Assembly: GCA_033964015.1 (NCBI GenBank)
Contig: CM066912.1
Location: 17,595,073-17,659,072, forward strand
DNA from: Scolanthus callimorphus
Taxonomy: Eukaryota; Cnidaria; Anthozoa; Actiniaria; Edwardsiidae
DNA: 64,000 nucleotides
Reading direction: 5' to 3'
Under the pieces are notes generated by a model that made no database searches, was not told the origin of the DNA, and saw only the letters and a program-made list of their open reading frames with translations. A program made the position numbers and the translations under genes. Positions 32,576-45,175 of the stretch are shown here, one piece after another; positions within the stretch are counted from its first letter, which is position 1, and each line of letters begins with the position of its first letter.

Positions 32576-33489
32576 CATGGACGACTGATTGGCCTATATA
32601 TATGTTGGCAAAGGTAAAGTACATGATGCTACAAGGGATGGGGTGGTGGGGGGATGTACTGATGTAACAAGGGAGGGGAGGGTAAATGTGATGTAGGGCT
32701 ATGATTGGCTAAATTCAAATATTTGAAAGGCAGAAACTTCATGACCCGTGATTCTAGTGCGACTGAAGTATAATCAATGTACAAACAGGAGCAACATGGA
32801 GTGCAACCTGGACGATCCTCGCGAAGTGACATACTCACATAGTTACATAGTCCGAGGGCGATGACTAAGAAGCGATTTGCTGAGCAAATAGCTTCAAAAC
32901 TGGTGGGTGTGACCGTGGGGCGGCATTGTTTACTTTAGGTCAAAAACCACAGGGTACCCAATTCGTGTTTTTCGAAAATACCCAGAAATTCACGCGGAAA
33001 TTGGGATGCGACACAACAAAAGCCAGAGGGGAAGGCCCCATACAAGAATCTCGAACGCCCCACATCGCGACCGAATTTCTTCGATAAATCGCCACTCGAT
33101 CGGTGACCTAATCACACCATTATGAGCCAATTTTTTTCTCACCTGATTTTCAAAGTACATATTCTATAGTAACAGCCTGTATGGGTTTCATTCGCTATCA
33201 TCATGGCAGATAAATGTAATATATTTTTGAAATATGTCAATTTTGACAAAAATTCCATTCTTAAAATGCTCCTCCCCACCACATGGTGAAAGAGATTGAT
33301 ACTAGATTCACATGATACAAGTTAAAGGTCATTGGCTTTGTTATGTTTCTATAAAGAAAGCTTCTTATCGTGCCTTGTTAGACCTTCAATATTGAAGGTC
33401 TCAGGGTCAAAATCGGGACCCCCCTTGTAAATCACAAAGGAAATTGCAATGAACCAAACAAGCAGGCATTCTTAGTTTCTCACTAAGAC
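32576..33489. other. No recognised feature
   Basis: No gene. A pair of similar GATGTA-CAAGGG-GG stretches lies at 32630-32690. An ATTCATTG-free, AT-rich tail contains CCTTCAATATTGAAGG, a short perfect palindrome at about 33384. Confidence 0.35.
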
Positions 33490-33871
33490 TACCGTCGGTT
33501 GCAGCTACCCGTCTACACACACGTCAAAAACATGTTCTGTCGGCACGCGAAACTTCAATGTTTTGACAGTGAAACTTGGATGCTTTGACGGCCAAACTTG
33601 AATGTTTTTGTCACAATATTCAAGTCCGCACTTTCGTTTCAATAACAAACATTGAAAAAAGCTAATATTCTAGTAACTTCACAGTTTTTCTGGTCAAAAA
33701 GTAATAAATCAACCGAACTTTTTACCTTTTTCCACTCACGAGCGTCAACAAAGCTTCACGCTTGGGCGGGCAAACTTTGAAGTTCAACTGTCAAAAACTT
33801 CGAAGTTTCACGTGCGACAGAACATGTTTTTGTCGAGCGTGTAGACGGGTACGTAGATGCAACCGACGGTA
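33490..33871. mobile_element. MITE, 382 bp, TACCGTCGGTTGC termini
   Basis: The inverted ends are about 60 bp: TACCGTCGGTTGCAGCTACC and CAAAAACATGTTCTGTCG on the left and their counterparts on the right. Inside, AAACTT-GAATG-TTTTGAC words recur in both orientations. No ORF. Confidence 0.8.
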
Positions 33872-33929
33872 ACTTATGTACAAATTTTTATCCAAATCTG
33901 ACAACCCCAGTTTCCAAGGTCCGCGTTTG

Positions 33930-34915
33930 AGGAAGGAGCTAGTCGGTCTCTTCCTGAGGTTCCGTCAAGCAAAGGTGGCCTTCACAGCAGATAAGAGTTA
34001 ATGTTAAATCAAGTAAGAGTCGCTCCCGAGATACAGACGCCTTACGGTTTTTATGGTGGCCCAATTCCATGGAAGAATCTGCTGAGGAGTACAGGATGCC
34101 TGTGCACATCTTCGGAGCTGCCTTATCTCCATGTTGTGCCGTCAAGGCTCTAAACACTGTCGCCGACGAAAGTGAAGGCAGGTATCCAGACGCTTTTTAT
34201 GTTGTTCGGAGAAATTTTTATGTGGATGATGTTTTGAGGTCGATGGAAACGCGCGAAGAAGCCCCAGCGCTTGCTGAAGAGCTAACCGAAGTTATTACTA
34301 AAGGAGGGCGGTTTTCGACTGACTAAATTCTCCACTGGTCAGGATTTTTTGACTCGATTTTCCTCATGGAATCGGATGACAGAGTGTTTGCGTGGAATCT
34401 GCGATTTATCAAGAGAGCTAGGAAAGAGTCGGTAGAGACCCAAGGCAAGGCGCCAAAAGTAACCGAGGTACGCAATGCAAGCGATCTGATTGTAAAGCTA
34501 GTTGCATCATCAGCATTTCACTGATGAGTTGATGGATTTGCAAGCGGGAAGGTATAAGCTGGCAGTAAGCTAAGCCTGAACCCCTTCGTCCAAGACGGCA
34601 TCTTGAGAGTGGGTGGAAGAGTGAATCACGCTCCAATTTCCTACCCTTCCTTGACTGCGTCTGGTCTAGATGGATCAAGGAATATGTTCTATTACTACAG
34701 CAGAGAGGAAGAAGTGGTATCTCCCGAACAAGGATCTCGCTGTGGACGATATAGCGCTGATAGTGGACAAGTCGATCCCCCGCAACCGATGGCTTCTTCG
34801 AAGGGTCGGTGTTTCCCGGAGAAGACTCTCGCGTACGCGACGCCGAAGTCAAGACAAAGGATTCGACGTTGATGCGCCCCATTGCAGAGCTGTCTGGAGG
34901 CGTCCGAGATGACTC
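33930..34915 (+). pseudogene. BEL/Pao retrotransposon remnant
   Basis: Plus-strand frames show pieces of a BEL/Pao polyprotein in order. At 34033-34330 there are RT motifs DALRFLWWPNS, EYRMPVHIFGAA and the catalytic-loop region RNFYVDDVLRSM. At about 34590-34635 there is a short QDGILRVGGRVNHAPISYP stretch as in the pre-integrase region. At about 34775-34900 there is the integrase C-terminal NRWLLRRV ... with a frame change. Stops, frameshifts and large internal deletions (no RNase H, no integrase core) show it is dead. No LTRs were found. Confidence 0.75.
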
Positions 34916-34988
34916 ACGTACGGAATACGGAATCAGATAAGTCTGTTCGTTAGTTAACTTCAAGTGAACATTTAAGCAGAACATCCTC

Positions 34989-36763
34989 TTAAGGTGACTC
35001 ATTCGAAATTCAAAATGCACCCAACTGTGTCTAGAGCGCAAATCTGCGTCGTCAAACTAACGGCTATAACTTTTGTGTCTTTTCCTCTATTGTTATAATT
35101 ATTTTTTGAAATCCTACTTTAATGATGTATAAATATGCTACTGGGAACCGGTCTTCTTGAAAACATTTTTAGAAGTCACAATCTAAATTTTTGTGAGGCC
35201 CTAATTTCATATTCCGGTCGTACTAGAAAAAAAATTTGCCGTTTTTTTTGGCTGAAATTCCAGGAATCGATTCCAGTTGTAGTGATCTCGAATCAAGCGA
35301 AGTTACAGAAAATTCGTCGGAACAGAAACGCGGTATTAAAAATACCGTCAGTTATGGTCAACTGTGACCAAAATAGAACGCTGATTCTGGTTGGCTTGGA
35401 TTGAATTTTAATAGTGCTCCGAAAACTCATTATTTTGGGCTCTTCCCTCGGCACTATGTTGTAGAGTAATGTATTAAACTTTATCGAGGGTCCGATTTCA
35501 AATACTATGAACTACTAAAATGTTTGAACATTATCTACCGAGGAAAGAAATTGTGAAAGACCAATGGATTTATTACAAGAATGTCGCATTAAAATGTGCC
35601 GTTATTAGGTATTATTTCTTGCTAAGATTTATATAGACGAGAAGTTTGTGGCATTGGTAAAACTTAGTAACCAGGTTTGACCATTATATTTGCTTATTTG
35701 GCAGAGAAGAAAATTACAAAGTTACGACATTCGCCCACTGGTTTTGCACGCAGATTTGAAGTTCTCTTGTTTATAAATCTGAAGTTTTTCCAGAGGGAGC
35801 TCATTAGGCCAAATCTTATCAATAGCAGTCACGCTCCGAAAATAGCAATTGTCTATGGAACAAAAAAAGAGTCGACGATAAACGTTTTCTTTGTTCGATG
35901 ATTAGAGTTGGCCTACTGTGTTCCCCCTGGCAAAATGCGAGATTTCATTACCATTCATAAACAAGACAGCTTCAAATCTGCGTGCATGACCAGAGGGCGA
36001 CCGCCGTAACTTTAACAATTTTCTTCTATATCAAATAAGCACGCATGATGTTCAAACTTGCTTACTAAGTATTACCAATGCCTCGAGCTTCTCGTCTATA
36101 TACATCTTAGCAAGAAATAATACGTAATAACAACACATTTTAACTCGACATTCTTGTAATAAATTCATTGCGCTTTCACAATTTCTTTCCTCGGTAGATA
36201 ATGTTCGAACATTTTAGTATTTCATGGTATTTACAATCTGACCTTCGGTAAAGTTTAATACATTACTATACAACATAGTGCCGGATAGGAGGAAGAGCCC
36301 AAAATAATGAGTTTTCGGAGCACTATTAAAATCACTATTAAAATTCAATTCAATTCAAGCCAAGCAGAATCAGCGTTCTAATTTGGCAATAGTTGACCAT
36401 AACTGACGGTATTTTTATTACCGCGTTTCTGTTCCGACGAATTTTCTGTAACTTCGCTTGATTTGAGATCACTACAACTGGAATGGATTCCTGGAATTTC
36501 AGCCAAAAAAAACGGCAAATTTTTTTCTAGTACGTCCGCAATATGAAATTAGGGACTCACAAAAATTTAGATTGTGACTTCTAAAAATGTTTTCAAGAAG
36601 ATCGGTTCCCAGTAGCATATTTATACATCATTAATGTAGGATTTGAAAAAATAATTATAACAATAGAGGAAAAGACACAAAAGTTATAGCCGTTAGTTTG
36701 ACGATGCAGATTTGCGCTCTAGACACAGTTGGTGCATTTTGAATTTCGAATGAGTCACCTTAA
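34989..36763. mobile_element. Foldback element, arms of about 0.7 kb
   Basis: The outer ends are TTAAGGTGACTCATTCGAAA and the inverse TTTCGAATGAGTCACCTTAA. Inversion can be followed inwards through GGCTATAACTTTTGTGTC, GAAGTTACAGAAAATTCGTC, TCTACCGAGGAAAGAAATTG and AATATT-free TTTCTTGCTAAGAT to about 35680 and 36060, leaving a core of about 370 bp. Differences are scattered single bases and small indels. No transposase. A related TTAAGGTGACTCCA end occurs at 5118. Confidence 0.9.
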
Positions 36764-38175
36764 AACCTTTTGGACTTGCTACGGTGCGTACATGTCTGCG
36801 ATGTTAGACAGAAAGCGAGACTGTTAAGGACTTACGCTATACGGAGCGTTATACGTTGAGCCTGGCCCTCCAGGATGTTGAGGAGAGCCTCAACAATTTG
36901 TTTATATTTTTTCGCCGTCGAGTCCCGCTTCCCGCGCGTGGTTTGTGTCTGTCCCATCATGCTTTGTGGCGCGCGAAGTGCCTATGTTTTGTGCGATGTA
37001 CGAGTACTCTTGTAAGTTTTTCATGGCTTTTCGGAATTTGAAATTTGTTTTTTTGTCGCTGTTATGTGTGTGTAAGCATTATTTATAATTTGTTCCAGGA
37101 TTTTACCGTTGTATGTGGGTTTATCGACATGAAATGAGTTGAAATAAATGAGTTTTTCGTTCTTTGGTGGAATCGGCCGGTACACAGAGGTTTCCTCCTC
37201 GCCGTCGGCCTAAGTGAGAGGAGGAAACGTACTCCGAAAAGATATCACTTTTAGCCGCATTTGTGGTTCACAGGAACCACTGGGAGAGTAAGGAGAGACT
37301 TACAGTGCACATGCTTTGAGAACAGTGTATCGGACATCTGACGTACATGTATACAGATGTCACAGCCTTTTTATATTACAATACATTAGGCAACTTCGCT
37401 TTGTTAATGAAAAAAAAGGCCAAAGGAGCTGTCCCGGGGAAACAGACGGCTTAAAAATCTAAGAAGTGCTACCATGAATAATGATAAATAAGGCTGCGTA
37501 CACATTTGGTGCACGGGCACGCACGAGTACAACGGGTCCGGACCTTGTTCTCGGGCCGAATTTGTTTTGGCACTCGAAAAACTGGTGTGTTCAAATAAGT
37601 GCCCGTACCCTGGCACCACGTTTGTACGCAGCCTAAGAAAAGTTGCGTTTGTTTATTTATTTCGTTTATTTTGCAATCGGCTTCTTAAAAAATACAGGTG
37701 GCATAATTTCTAAAAACGAGCATAACTTGAGCATAATTTAGACAAAACTTGAGCACTGCTATGAGCATAATATGCTACTTCACTGTTACTTTTACTAGCA
37801 CCATCCTAATCTCATCTGGCCCATAGACCGACAGTAACTAGGGGTAACAATGAAATCTCGTGAATATTTTTCATATGGCACGAGGCTTAGTGTTTTGTTC
37901 ATACATCGTGACTCAGGAACCCTTCTTTTGACGGACATAAAAAGGGTGACCCTTACCCTAGAGATGAGTAATACAAATTGTGACCGCCCCTTTAAATTAA
38001 ACTTGCTCCAGATATAAAAATATATATTAATCGGTGGTATCCAAGAGAATTCCGATATCTCTAGACAAATCTTTGACTTGAATGTTAGACAATTAGTGAA
38101 GAGAATAATGAAAGAACACAAACATTTAATGGAGCACGGCAAACACGTTCGTTTTCATTGAAGTTCTACAACTTC
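36764..38175. other. Intergenic with a small MITE
   Basis: No gene. A hairpin at about 37188-37230 (GGTTTCCTCCTC / GAGGAGGAAAC) and a MITE at 37491-37634 with ends AGGCTGCGTACACATTTGG and CCACGTTTGTACGCAGCCT, a 140-bp repeat without ORF. Confidence 0.6.
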
Positions 38176-38275
38176 TAGCCTCCTTTGCAGCCGCTGGCGT
38201 GACGCTTGTTTCATATTCGGGGAGAAAGTGAAACGAGCGAGCAACACGCCACACTATCGGCTGCAAAGGAGGCTA
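38176..38275. mobile_element. Small MITE, 100 bp
   Basis: Ends TAGCCTCCTTTGCAGCCG and CGGCTGCAAAGGAGGCTA are perfectly inverted, with CGCTGGCGTGACGC / GCAACACGCCACAC inside. Confidence 0.8.
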
Positions 38276-41200
38276 TACAATATTAAAAAAAAAAACTTGG
38301 GAGCTGGTGTCCTGAAACATGGTTTCGCTTACTTTTCACCACAGAGTATTTCTTATATTTTTGTTAGCAACACGTGAAAACGAAGGGCTGGCTTTTTGTT
38401 TTGTGATGTGTGGGCGGATAAGCCTAAACACTGAATCACATAAATTTTCACAAATCTAGAAGTAGATATAATGGCCCCTACCCTACGATTGTGGCTAGTT
38501 TTCACCCTGAGCATACTTAAGCCATTCAGTGGACTGTGTCTCTCAAGTTCAGGCTTATTACCTCGGCAATCATACAATCTAGTGATTTTAATTAAAAAAA
38601 ATATTCGCATCTCGTCGCTAAATCTCCTCGTGCCATGATATCAAACTGTAATAATTAAGTAGAATTTTCGCAATGTGTGGATTCAGTTGCGGAAAAGCTG
38701 AAATGAAATAATCGGAATATTGTTAGTTTCCATATCGCTCTTTAGTGATAGCCAAGATATATTTGTAAAACAAAATAAACAAAACATCGGATAAATTACC
38801 ACAGTAACTGTTATTTTCCAATGTTTTATTTTCTTTTCATGGGCGAACATCCGGCTCCACTGGGGATCTCTAATGTATATGGGATTGTAGCGGTACAGTC
38901 TCTCATACAAGGCTGCTCATGCGTTGGATGGCAAATGCACCGTAAATCACCAAGACCATACTGATAACGCGTTAACAAAACATTTCAAAGAGAGTCAACG
39001 AAAGACTTCCCAGGTAAAACACTTTTTGGTATTTTATGACCAATGGTCCAAAAGTCTAACAAGTAATTATACCCCTAACATTTCAGTTCCTTAAAACTTG
39101 CAGATTTGCTTTCTGCCTGACGCGTTTATTTCAATAGATTGTGATTAGCCATGTTGAGGTACGTTTCCTACCATTTCTATGAATAAAGCCGGAGATACCT
39201 TCCTCGGACTTTATAAGCAGGTACGCTAACACTTTTTACCGCCCTTTACCGGTATTTCAGAAAAAAAATAAGCCAAAATCAGCAAGACGAGGCAGTCGAA
39301 ATTTCAAACGCGTTGCTTCCGCATCCAAAATAGCACCGTTTCGTTTCGTTAATAGAATATTTAGGATTCGATCAAATATGGGCTGCCGTGTAATTTTCAA
39401 GCAGTTTCTACAAGGATTTATTTTTTTCCCCGCTCTTTATAATTTTTCAGTCAGAGATCGGATTGACCAACGAAACTGCTTTTGAAAGTTTTATTTTCAA
39501 CAAGTTCTCTGTAGAATTAGAAACACACCTCAGTATAATCGCCTTAACTTCTTATTGAGGAAATAGCCTGTATCCGGTTTATAATAGCAAAATAATCATA
39601 ACACACGGAATATCTGATATCGATATTTTAAAAGGTAAATTCGTAAGGTAATGAAATTTTAGGTTCCCTATCGTAAACCTTTGCAAGCCTCAAGACATCG
39701 TGAAGATGAAGATAAGACGATGGTATCACAATACCCTCTGGGTAGAGGGACAGAGGCGTCCCGTAATACACAAACCATGAAATCGAACTCTCGGGAGCTT
39801 GGTAAAACAAACCGCTTCCACGATAGATTTGCTGTTTCTGCGAACATATATTAAGAGAAGCACACGGCGTAAAAAAGGAATTCGAGGTCGGGGATGATGG
39901 GGGGTAATACGGTACATAGCGTTGGGGAATCGAGCATCATAGCTAAGGTTTAGAATTTACCAGGTGACTCAAACAAAGCAGGGCTGCAGCGTTCGAGAAG
40001 AAAAAGGGAGAGACCTGTACAGGTGTCATGTGTAGTTTATGTAGATTATATGTTAGTCGTACAGCTAGGAAGACCAAAGAACAATGAAAATCAAGCAGGT
40101 GATTGAACATCTGTACGCCAGTCTCGCGACACGGCTTATCTTAACTCGAATGACATTTCCTTTTCCCCCTTTTTTCCTTTTTCTTTTTTTATCGAGCGCG
40201 ACACACGCAGAAATGAATAAATAATTTGGAGGGGAATTCATTCGGAGGCTGGTTGGTAGACCATTGCAGGCGAGGTAGGTGATTGGATTGGCAACTCAGT
40301 CGAACTCAGACCCCGCATTACAATCAGTAGTGCTATATTTATTTGACGCATCGCATCTTTAGTGGTCGTTACACGAAGCACATGTCGATCGCTCAATGCT
40401 CCCGATAACTATCAACATTCTATATTTAATTCACAAGTGTTATGCAAACATTACATCACAAGTATTATACAAACATTTTAACTTAAAAGTCCTTTAAGCA
40501 TAATGTGCATTGCTATAGAAACGATGAAGTCAGAAAGGCGAAGTTCTGGTATAATTCTGATAATTATATCTTATTTAAGCATTAGGGTACAACTTTCATC
40601 TCTCCCTATATCACAAGTGCTCTATTTCGCCGATAAAGTAATCAAAGGTTGAGAACCATTACTTTATCGGTTACTATAGAGCATAGAATTGGACCAATCA
40701 GTACGCGCATCATATATACATTATACTCACTATCCGAATCCTGATTGGTCGTACTTTTCGTCAACCTACAGATTCTTCACTCAAATTATAATAATAAGGT
40801 AGGTAGGTTATGGTAGTGACGACGCTTTTACGTGTTTATGTTATTCTTGAATAACGCTTTTATTATAATTACTCAAGCGATTCCGCGCGCTGATTGATCG
40901 AGATGTTCGTCATATTTTGCTATATTCACATCGAAAGCATTGGGGATCGCGCGCGCACTTTATTACGAGAATATTCAAAGTCGTGCAATTTTCTTAGCGT
41001 AATCTAGCTTTTTGAAGCTTTGAATAATCCTATATAACTTTACGCCGTAATTACCAACAAGACGCCAGGATTTCACTTCCGTTATTGAACCGATAGAATG
41101 ATCTGTTTCATTGCAAAACACCACACGATGTGGTCTTTGACTGTGGTAGGGAAAACTGTTAATATTTTCCCGTCAACTTTTTTAGTTCTTGCTTGTGTTG

Positions 41201-41513
41201 TATTTTAACTTCTGAGCGTCGGGAGTTCTCGTTCGAATTGTTTTTTTTTTTCTTTTGCGTTTGATTTTTCCGTTGCATTCTTACCAGCGCTGCATTCTGT
41301 TGTTGGGTTTTTACTTACATCTTACCGTTGCATTATCGTTGTCTCTTTCTGTCGTTGCGTCAAATCAATAAGCCGAATCGCCAAATTCCGTGAAAAACAA
41401 GGAACATACGGTATAAAAAGCAGAATATCTTAAAGGGAAATGACGAACTGGCATTAATCTGCTTCTGAAAATGGGGTTTAGCAAAATATTGGCAGATCAA
41501 TGCGAGAGCAATG
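38276..41513. other. Intergenic, mostly unassigned
   Basis: I see no gene. A hairpin at about 40622-40677 pairs GATAAAGTAAT with ATTACTTTATC. At 40861 a partial copy of the AGTATAATTACTC MITE (TATAATTACTCAAGCGATTC then CGCGCGC) is present. Two ATCACAAGT-TTAT-CAAACATT words lie at 40430-40480. Confidence 0.5.
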
Positions 41514-41662
41514 TATAGCGCTATTCACTGTTTATCAACATTGTCATTGTAACGCTAATGTGCCAATCGTAGATTGAATAGCGCCCTTTGTTCGGTGAAT
41601 CAATCGATCTCTGGTTGGCACATGAATAACAATGGACGACGTCAGCGTGAACAGCGCTATTA
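41514..41662. mobile_element. Palindromic MITE (AATAGCGCTATTCAC ends)
   Basis: The left ATAGCGCTATTCACTG and right GTGAACAGCGCTAT are inverted. Inner GTGCCAATCGTAGATTGAAT and ATCAATCGATCTCTGGTTGG-type words are also opposed. Confidence 0.65.
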
Positions 41663-41818
41663 CTCTTTCTCTGGACCGCAGTTTTGCGAAGCGATTTTCT
41701 TTGCTTCTTGTCTCACTTCTTTATAGTTTTATTTCGACATAGTTCATCATATCATCATATCATATTTTATTTCGATATAGTTCATCATATCATATTATGG
41801 TGACAGTCTTTGTCGTGA

Positions 41819-42092
41819 TCATTTTTATTGAACATTAGTGTTAATTTAGCATTTTAGGGAATTTCCAGCGGCTCGTGCAATTTTGATACTTTTTGTAAAA
41901 AAAAAACACTCGTGCAATAAATTCCAAATTAAACTTAAAGTCGTGTGATTACCTTTCATTTTTATTGAACATTAGTGTTAATTTAGTATTTTAGGGAATT
42001 TCCAGCGGCTCGTGCAATTTTGATACTTTTTGTAAAAAAAAACACTCGTGCAATAAATTCCAAAGTAAACTTAAAGTCGTGTGATTACCTTT
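41819..42092. repeat. Tandem duplication, 137 bp x 2
   Basis: 41821-41957 is repeated at 41958-42092 with only a few differences (T/C in TTTAGCATTTTAGG, the length of an A run). It lies about 230 bp upstream of the tyrosinase signal-peptide exon, so it is within the possible promoter. TCGTGCAAT and ACACTCGTGCAATAAATTC words recur near 61080 in a related element. Confidence 0.9.
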
Positions 42093-42199
42093 ACAAATTC
42101 GGGGCAAAACATTGGCGAGATCTAGAAAAGTGTTCAAATGCGCGCATAATTAGTCGTTAGCCGGTTTGCTAAAGTGTAACACGGCTTTTGCCGTCTAAT

Positions 42200-42322
42200 A
42201 CGGCTGCGTATCTGCACTCAGTTTTGAATCGTAACAGTCGTATAATAATTTCCTGTACTCTCGGTTTCCTGTGCGCTCTCGGTTAATACGAAATTAATTG
42301 TTCTCGCAGGTTTTAGTGAAAG
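42200..42322 (+). promoter_or_regulatory. 5' region of the tyrosinase gene
   Basis: The ATG at 42323 is preceded by ATTAATTGTTCTCGCAG|G, a plausible splice acceptor 14 bp upstream of the ATG, so an earlier non-coding exon may exist. TATAATAATTTCC at 42240 is a weak TATA-like site. Confidence 0.3.
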
Positions 42323-42511
42323 ATGCTTCCTGGCCCGTGGTTGGTGTCCTTCTTGTTGGCGATACTTGTATCACAAGCACTCGTCACTTCTAGCCTTGTT
42401 GATGAGCAAGTGTGTGCGGACAGAGCTGAGAACGAATGCCAATGTAACTTTGCTGAACATGTTCTGCATGAAAGCGTGTTTCCAGACGACAAGATGTGTA
42501 AACAATTACAG
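42323..42511 (+). CDS. Tyrosinase, exon 1 (signal peptide and Cys-rich start)
   Basis: This encodes 63 residues. MLPGPWLVSFLLAILVSQAL is a clear signal peptide (hydrophobic core residues 6-20, cleavage probable around residues 20-25). The mature start is Cys-rich (VCADRAENECQCNF ... KMCKQLQ). The exon ends at donor CAG|GTTTGTAAG in phase 0, which matches exon 2 at 55941, so the frame runs on unbroken to the stop at 57036. Linking it to the distant exons rests on phase, strand, and the lack of any other partner. The 13.4-kb intron is long but is explained by inserted repeats. Confidence 0.75.
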
Positions 42512-43587
42512 GTTTGTAAGATGTTTATAAATAAATATATGTATGTAATAAACATATGCATGCGCGTTTCCATTCCCCTTAGCCGGGGCGCCAATCATTT
42601 AACTTTTGAGGGGGGGGGGGGGGGGCTTTTTGGTCCGTGCAATATTTTTTTTATACCTCTGTTATGCGGTGATAATTTTTTTTAGAGTTTTAGTCATCAT
42701 TTTGCTGTGTAGGATTTTTTTTCCAAAACTAGGTCTGTCAATACGCTTTCACAAGAATATATATGAGAGTACCACCCCTACTTATGAGCCCCTGGTTGCT
42801 GCTTGTGATGAGTGAACGAAGCTCACGAGTACATGATTGTAGACTGTCACAAATTATACTCCGGCTATTCTTTCAAAAGAAAGAAAGTTCTATAAATTTT
42901 CTTACTTGGACAGGATGGAGTCCTATGGGCGAGCGAAAGCGAGTATACTAATCTGGCGGGTTGCCTGTGGTGCCTGATTATATCTGATCAATTTGGTGTT
43001 TGTTAGGAAATCGTGGTGTTGGCGTTTTAGCGTCGTAGGTCGTCGCTCGGCCCAATACTCGGCCGCTCGGCCCAATACGGCCGTCAAAGGAAGAATATTG
43101 ACTTTCAGCATGGCTTCACAACGCTGTCTCTTATCGTGTCGAAGTTTGCCATGATGTAACTGTATTTTTGCACCGGGTTTTGCACATTTTCAGTAGAAAG
43201 AGATAATAAATAAACTTCGTTTTATCGAAAAGGGATTGTCACAGCTCCAGTTAGCCGACGAATTTGGATCGATGTACAATTGAAACGTCAGCCACTGCAG
43301 CTGACACTGTCGGACTCAAGAGTAGTATAGTGTGAGCAGAAAAATCCTTTTTTGAGACGGAATACTAATTTTGAGGCGGAGATCAAAGGTCACATCAGAG
43401 TCACGTCCGGAATGTTGAGAATATAGGGTACAGTCAGAAACATATAATGTTTCTGGTACAGTATCACGTTTCCTATAATTAGCGGCAGGTTACTAGGGTA
43501 CTTATAATAAGTCGCCAATACCAGAAAAAAGCCCGTCACTTTGTGACGAAAACAGTTATCTGCAGTGCCGAAATATACTTAAACTTA

Positions 43588-43743
43588 CAACCAAATGCAT
43601 AAGTTGTTGGAACACCTAGCCCTTTCTTCCCCTCCCAATATTGAGCGGGAAATAATACTGGACACGATTTTGATCAACATTGAAGGGAGGGCAGGGAGAG
43701 CGTGTTCTCTCGGAAAACTGTTCCAACATTTTGCATTTGGTTG
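43588..43743. mobile_element. MITE copy A (CAACCAAATGCA termini)
   Basis: 156 bp with ends CAACCAAATGCATAAGTTG and CATTTTGCATTTGGTTG, and TTGGAACA / TGTTCCAA just inside. Copy B at 47136-47291 is about 95% identical. Confidence 0.88.
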
Positions 43744-43974
43744 TTGCGTTTCCGACGAAGGAGGAAACGCCACCTATTCGGGGAGGTTTCGGGAGTTTTC
43801 GGCTGGATGCTATGCCATTTTATCCTCGTTTTCATGCTAGAAAAGTGACGTAATATTTTAGCGCCACTGACGTTCCCAGACCCCTAGATTGCTTTGGGAC
43901 GACCGTTTGCGCATGTCATAGAGATCGCGGGCTCAGAAAGATGCCTCGTTTTCGTGCAGAGACATGCTCTTTCA

Positions 43975-44410
43975 CGGGAAGGCTGTTTTTATACCTCGAG
44001 GTGAACTGTTGACGAAGGCTGTTTTTATACCTCGAGGTGAACTGTTGACGAGTCACTGAAGTTCTTGTGCGTGGATTTTTTGACTTGTGCTTGGACAAAA
44101 GACTCAACGAAAGGTACGGGACAATGATCACATCAAATCACTCTGCAGTACATTTTTGGCTAAGAAAACAACGTTATATTTCTCTCTGAGCGCGAAATCC
44201 ATCCAAGTTTTTACGGCGAATCGGTCTTCGAGGGTGCGTGTCTTCGACCGAATGTCAGAAGAACACAGAGAGCAGAAATTCCAGTTTCTTCGTTGGGTTG
44301 CCTGATTTTGGTCTCAACGACAACACAAATCCCAGTTCCTTCGCTGGGTGGCCTGATTTGGGTTTGAACGTCAACACAAATCCCAGTTGCTTTGCTGTGG
44401 CCTGATTTGG
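43975..44410. repeat. Two short tandem duplications
   Basis: A 36-bp unit (GGCTGTTTTTATACCTCGAG GTGAACTGTTGAC) is present twice at 43981 and 44017. At about 44278-44405 a unit containing TTCGTTGGGTTGCCTGATTT and CAACACAAATCC occurs three times. Confidence 0.8.
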
Positions 44411-44935
44411 GTCTTAAAAGTCAACTCAAATCCCAACTCTGATTTGTGCCAAATGTCAGTTTTCTATGATCACTGATCAGACTTTAAATACAATTCCTAC
44501 TTACTTGTCAGAATGGACAGTTCACAGCCCTACATATAGCTTTTCACATGTGTGTCTTCAAAACTTAATCATGGAACCCTGTATATATGACTTAAATTAT
44601 GTTGTATGTGGCAGAGCTTCTGACATTGTGATCAATGTTACCAGAAAAGAAAAAGTTATGCTTCTGATGAACTTGACACTTTGCCAGTTGGCAATGTAAT
44701 GCATAATATTAGAAAAACAGTAAGGAGTCCTACTAGAAAAAGCAAACTGAAGAGAATTGACAGAGAGCCATCAAGAAGTCTGTCTGAGCCAGGACCAAAA
44801 TATTCCTCGAAAAGTACATGTGCCATGAATGAAAAAGTTCAAAAGCAATTGCATTCTAATGATCTCAGTCTAATAGGCATCACAATGGGCTGTTCCCCCA
44901 AAAAATTGTAACCCCCGGCCCTATCGAGGAACCTT

Positions 44936-45175
44936 GAAATTCCACAGGGGTCGCTGTATTTGTCCCTGAAATTTCCACTGGGTTTGTTGATTTTGACCCT
45001 GGAATTTCCACGGGGTCAGTGATTTTGACCCTGGAATTTCCACAGGGTTATCCATTATACCATGGAATTTCCACAGTGTATAAATTTGCAACATTACTGT
45101 GGAATTTCCACACGCCCAACAAGAGAATGAGGAATTTACACAGGGGTTGCTTCAAATTTCCACAGGAGTTGTACA
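44936..45175. repeat. Tandem tract of GGAATTTCC (kappaB-like) motifs
   Basis: At intervals of about 30-40 bp the words GAAATTCCAC, GAAATTTCCACT, GGAATTTCCACGG, GGAATTTCCACAGG, GGAATTTCCACAGT and GGAATTTCCACAC appear, joined by TTGACCCT-type spacers. At least four copies carry the palindromic core GGAATTTCC. Confidence 0.85.
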
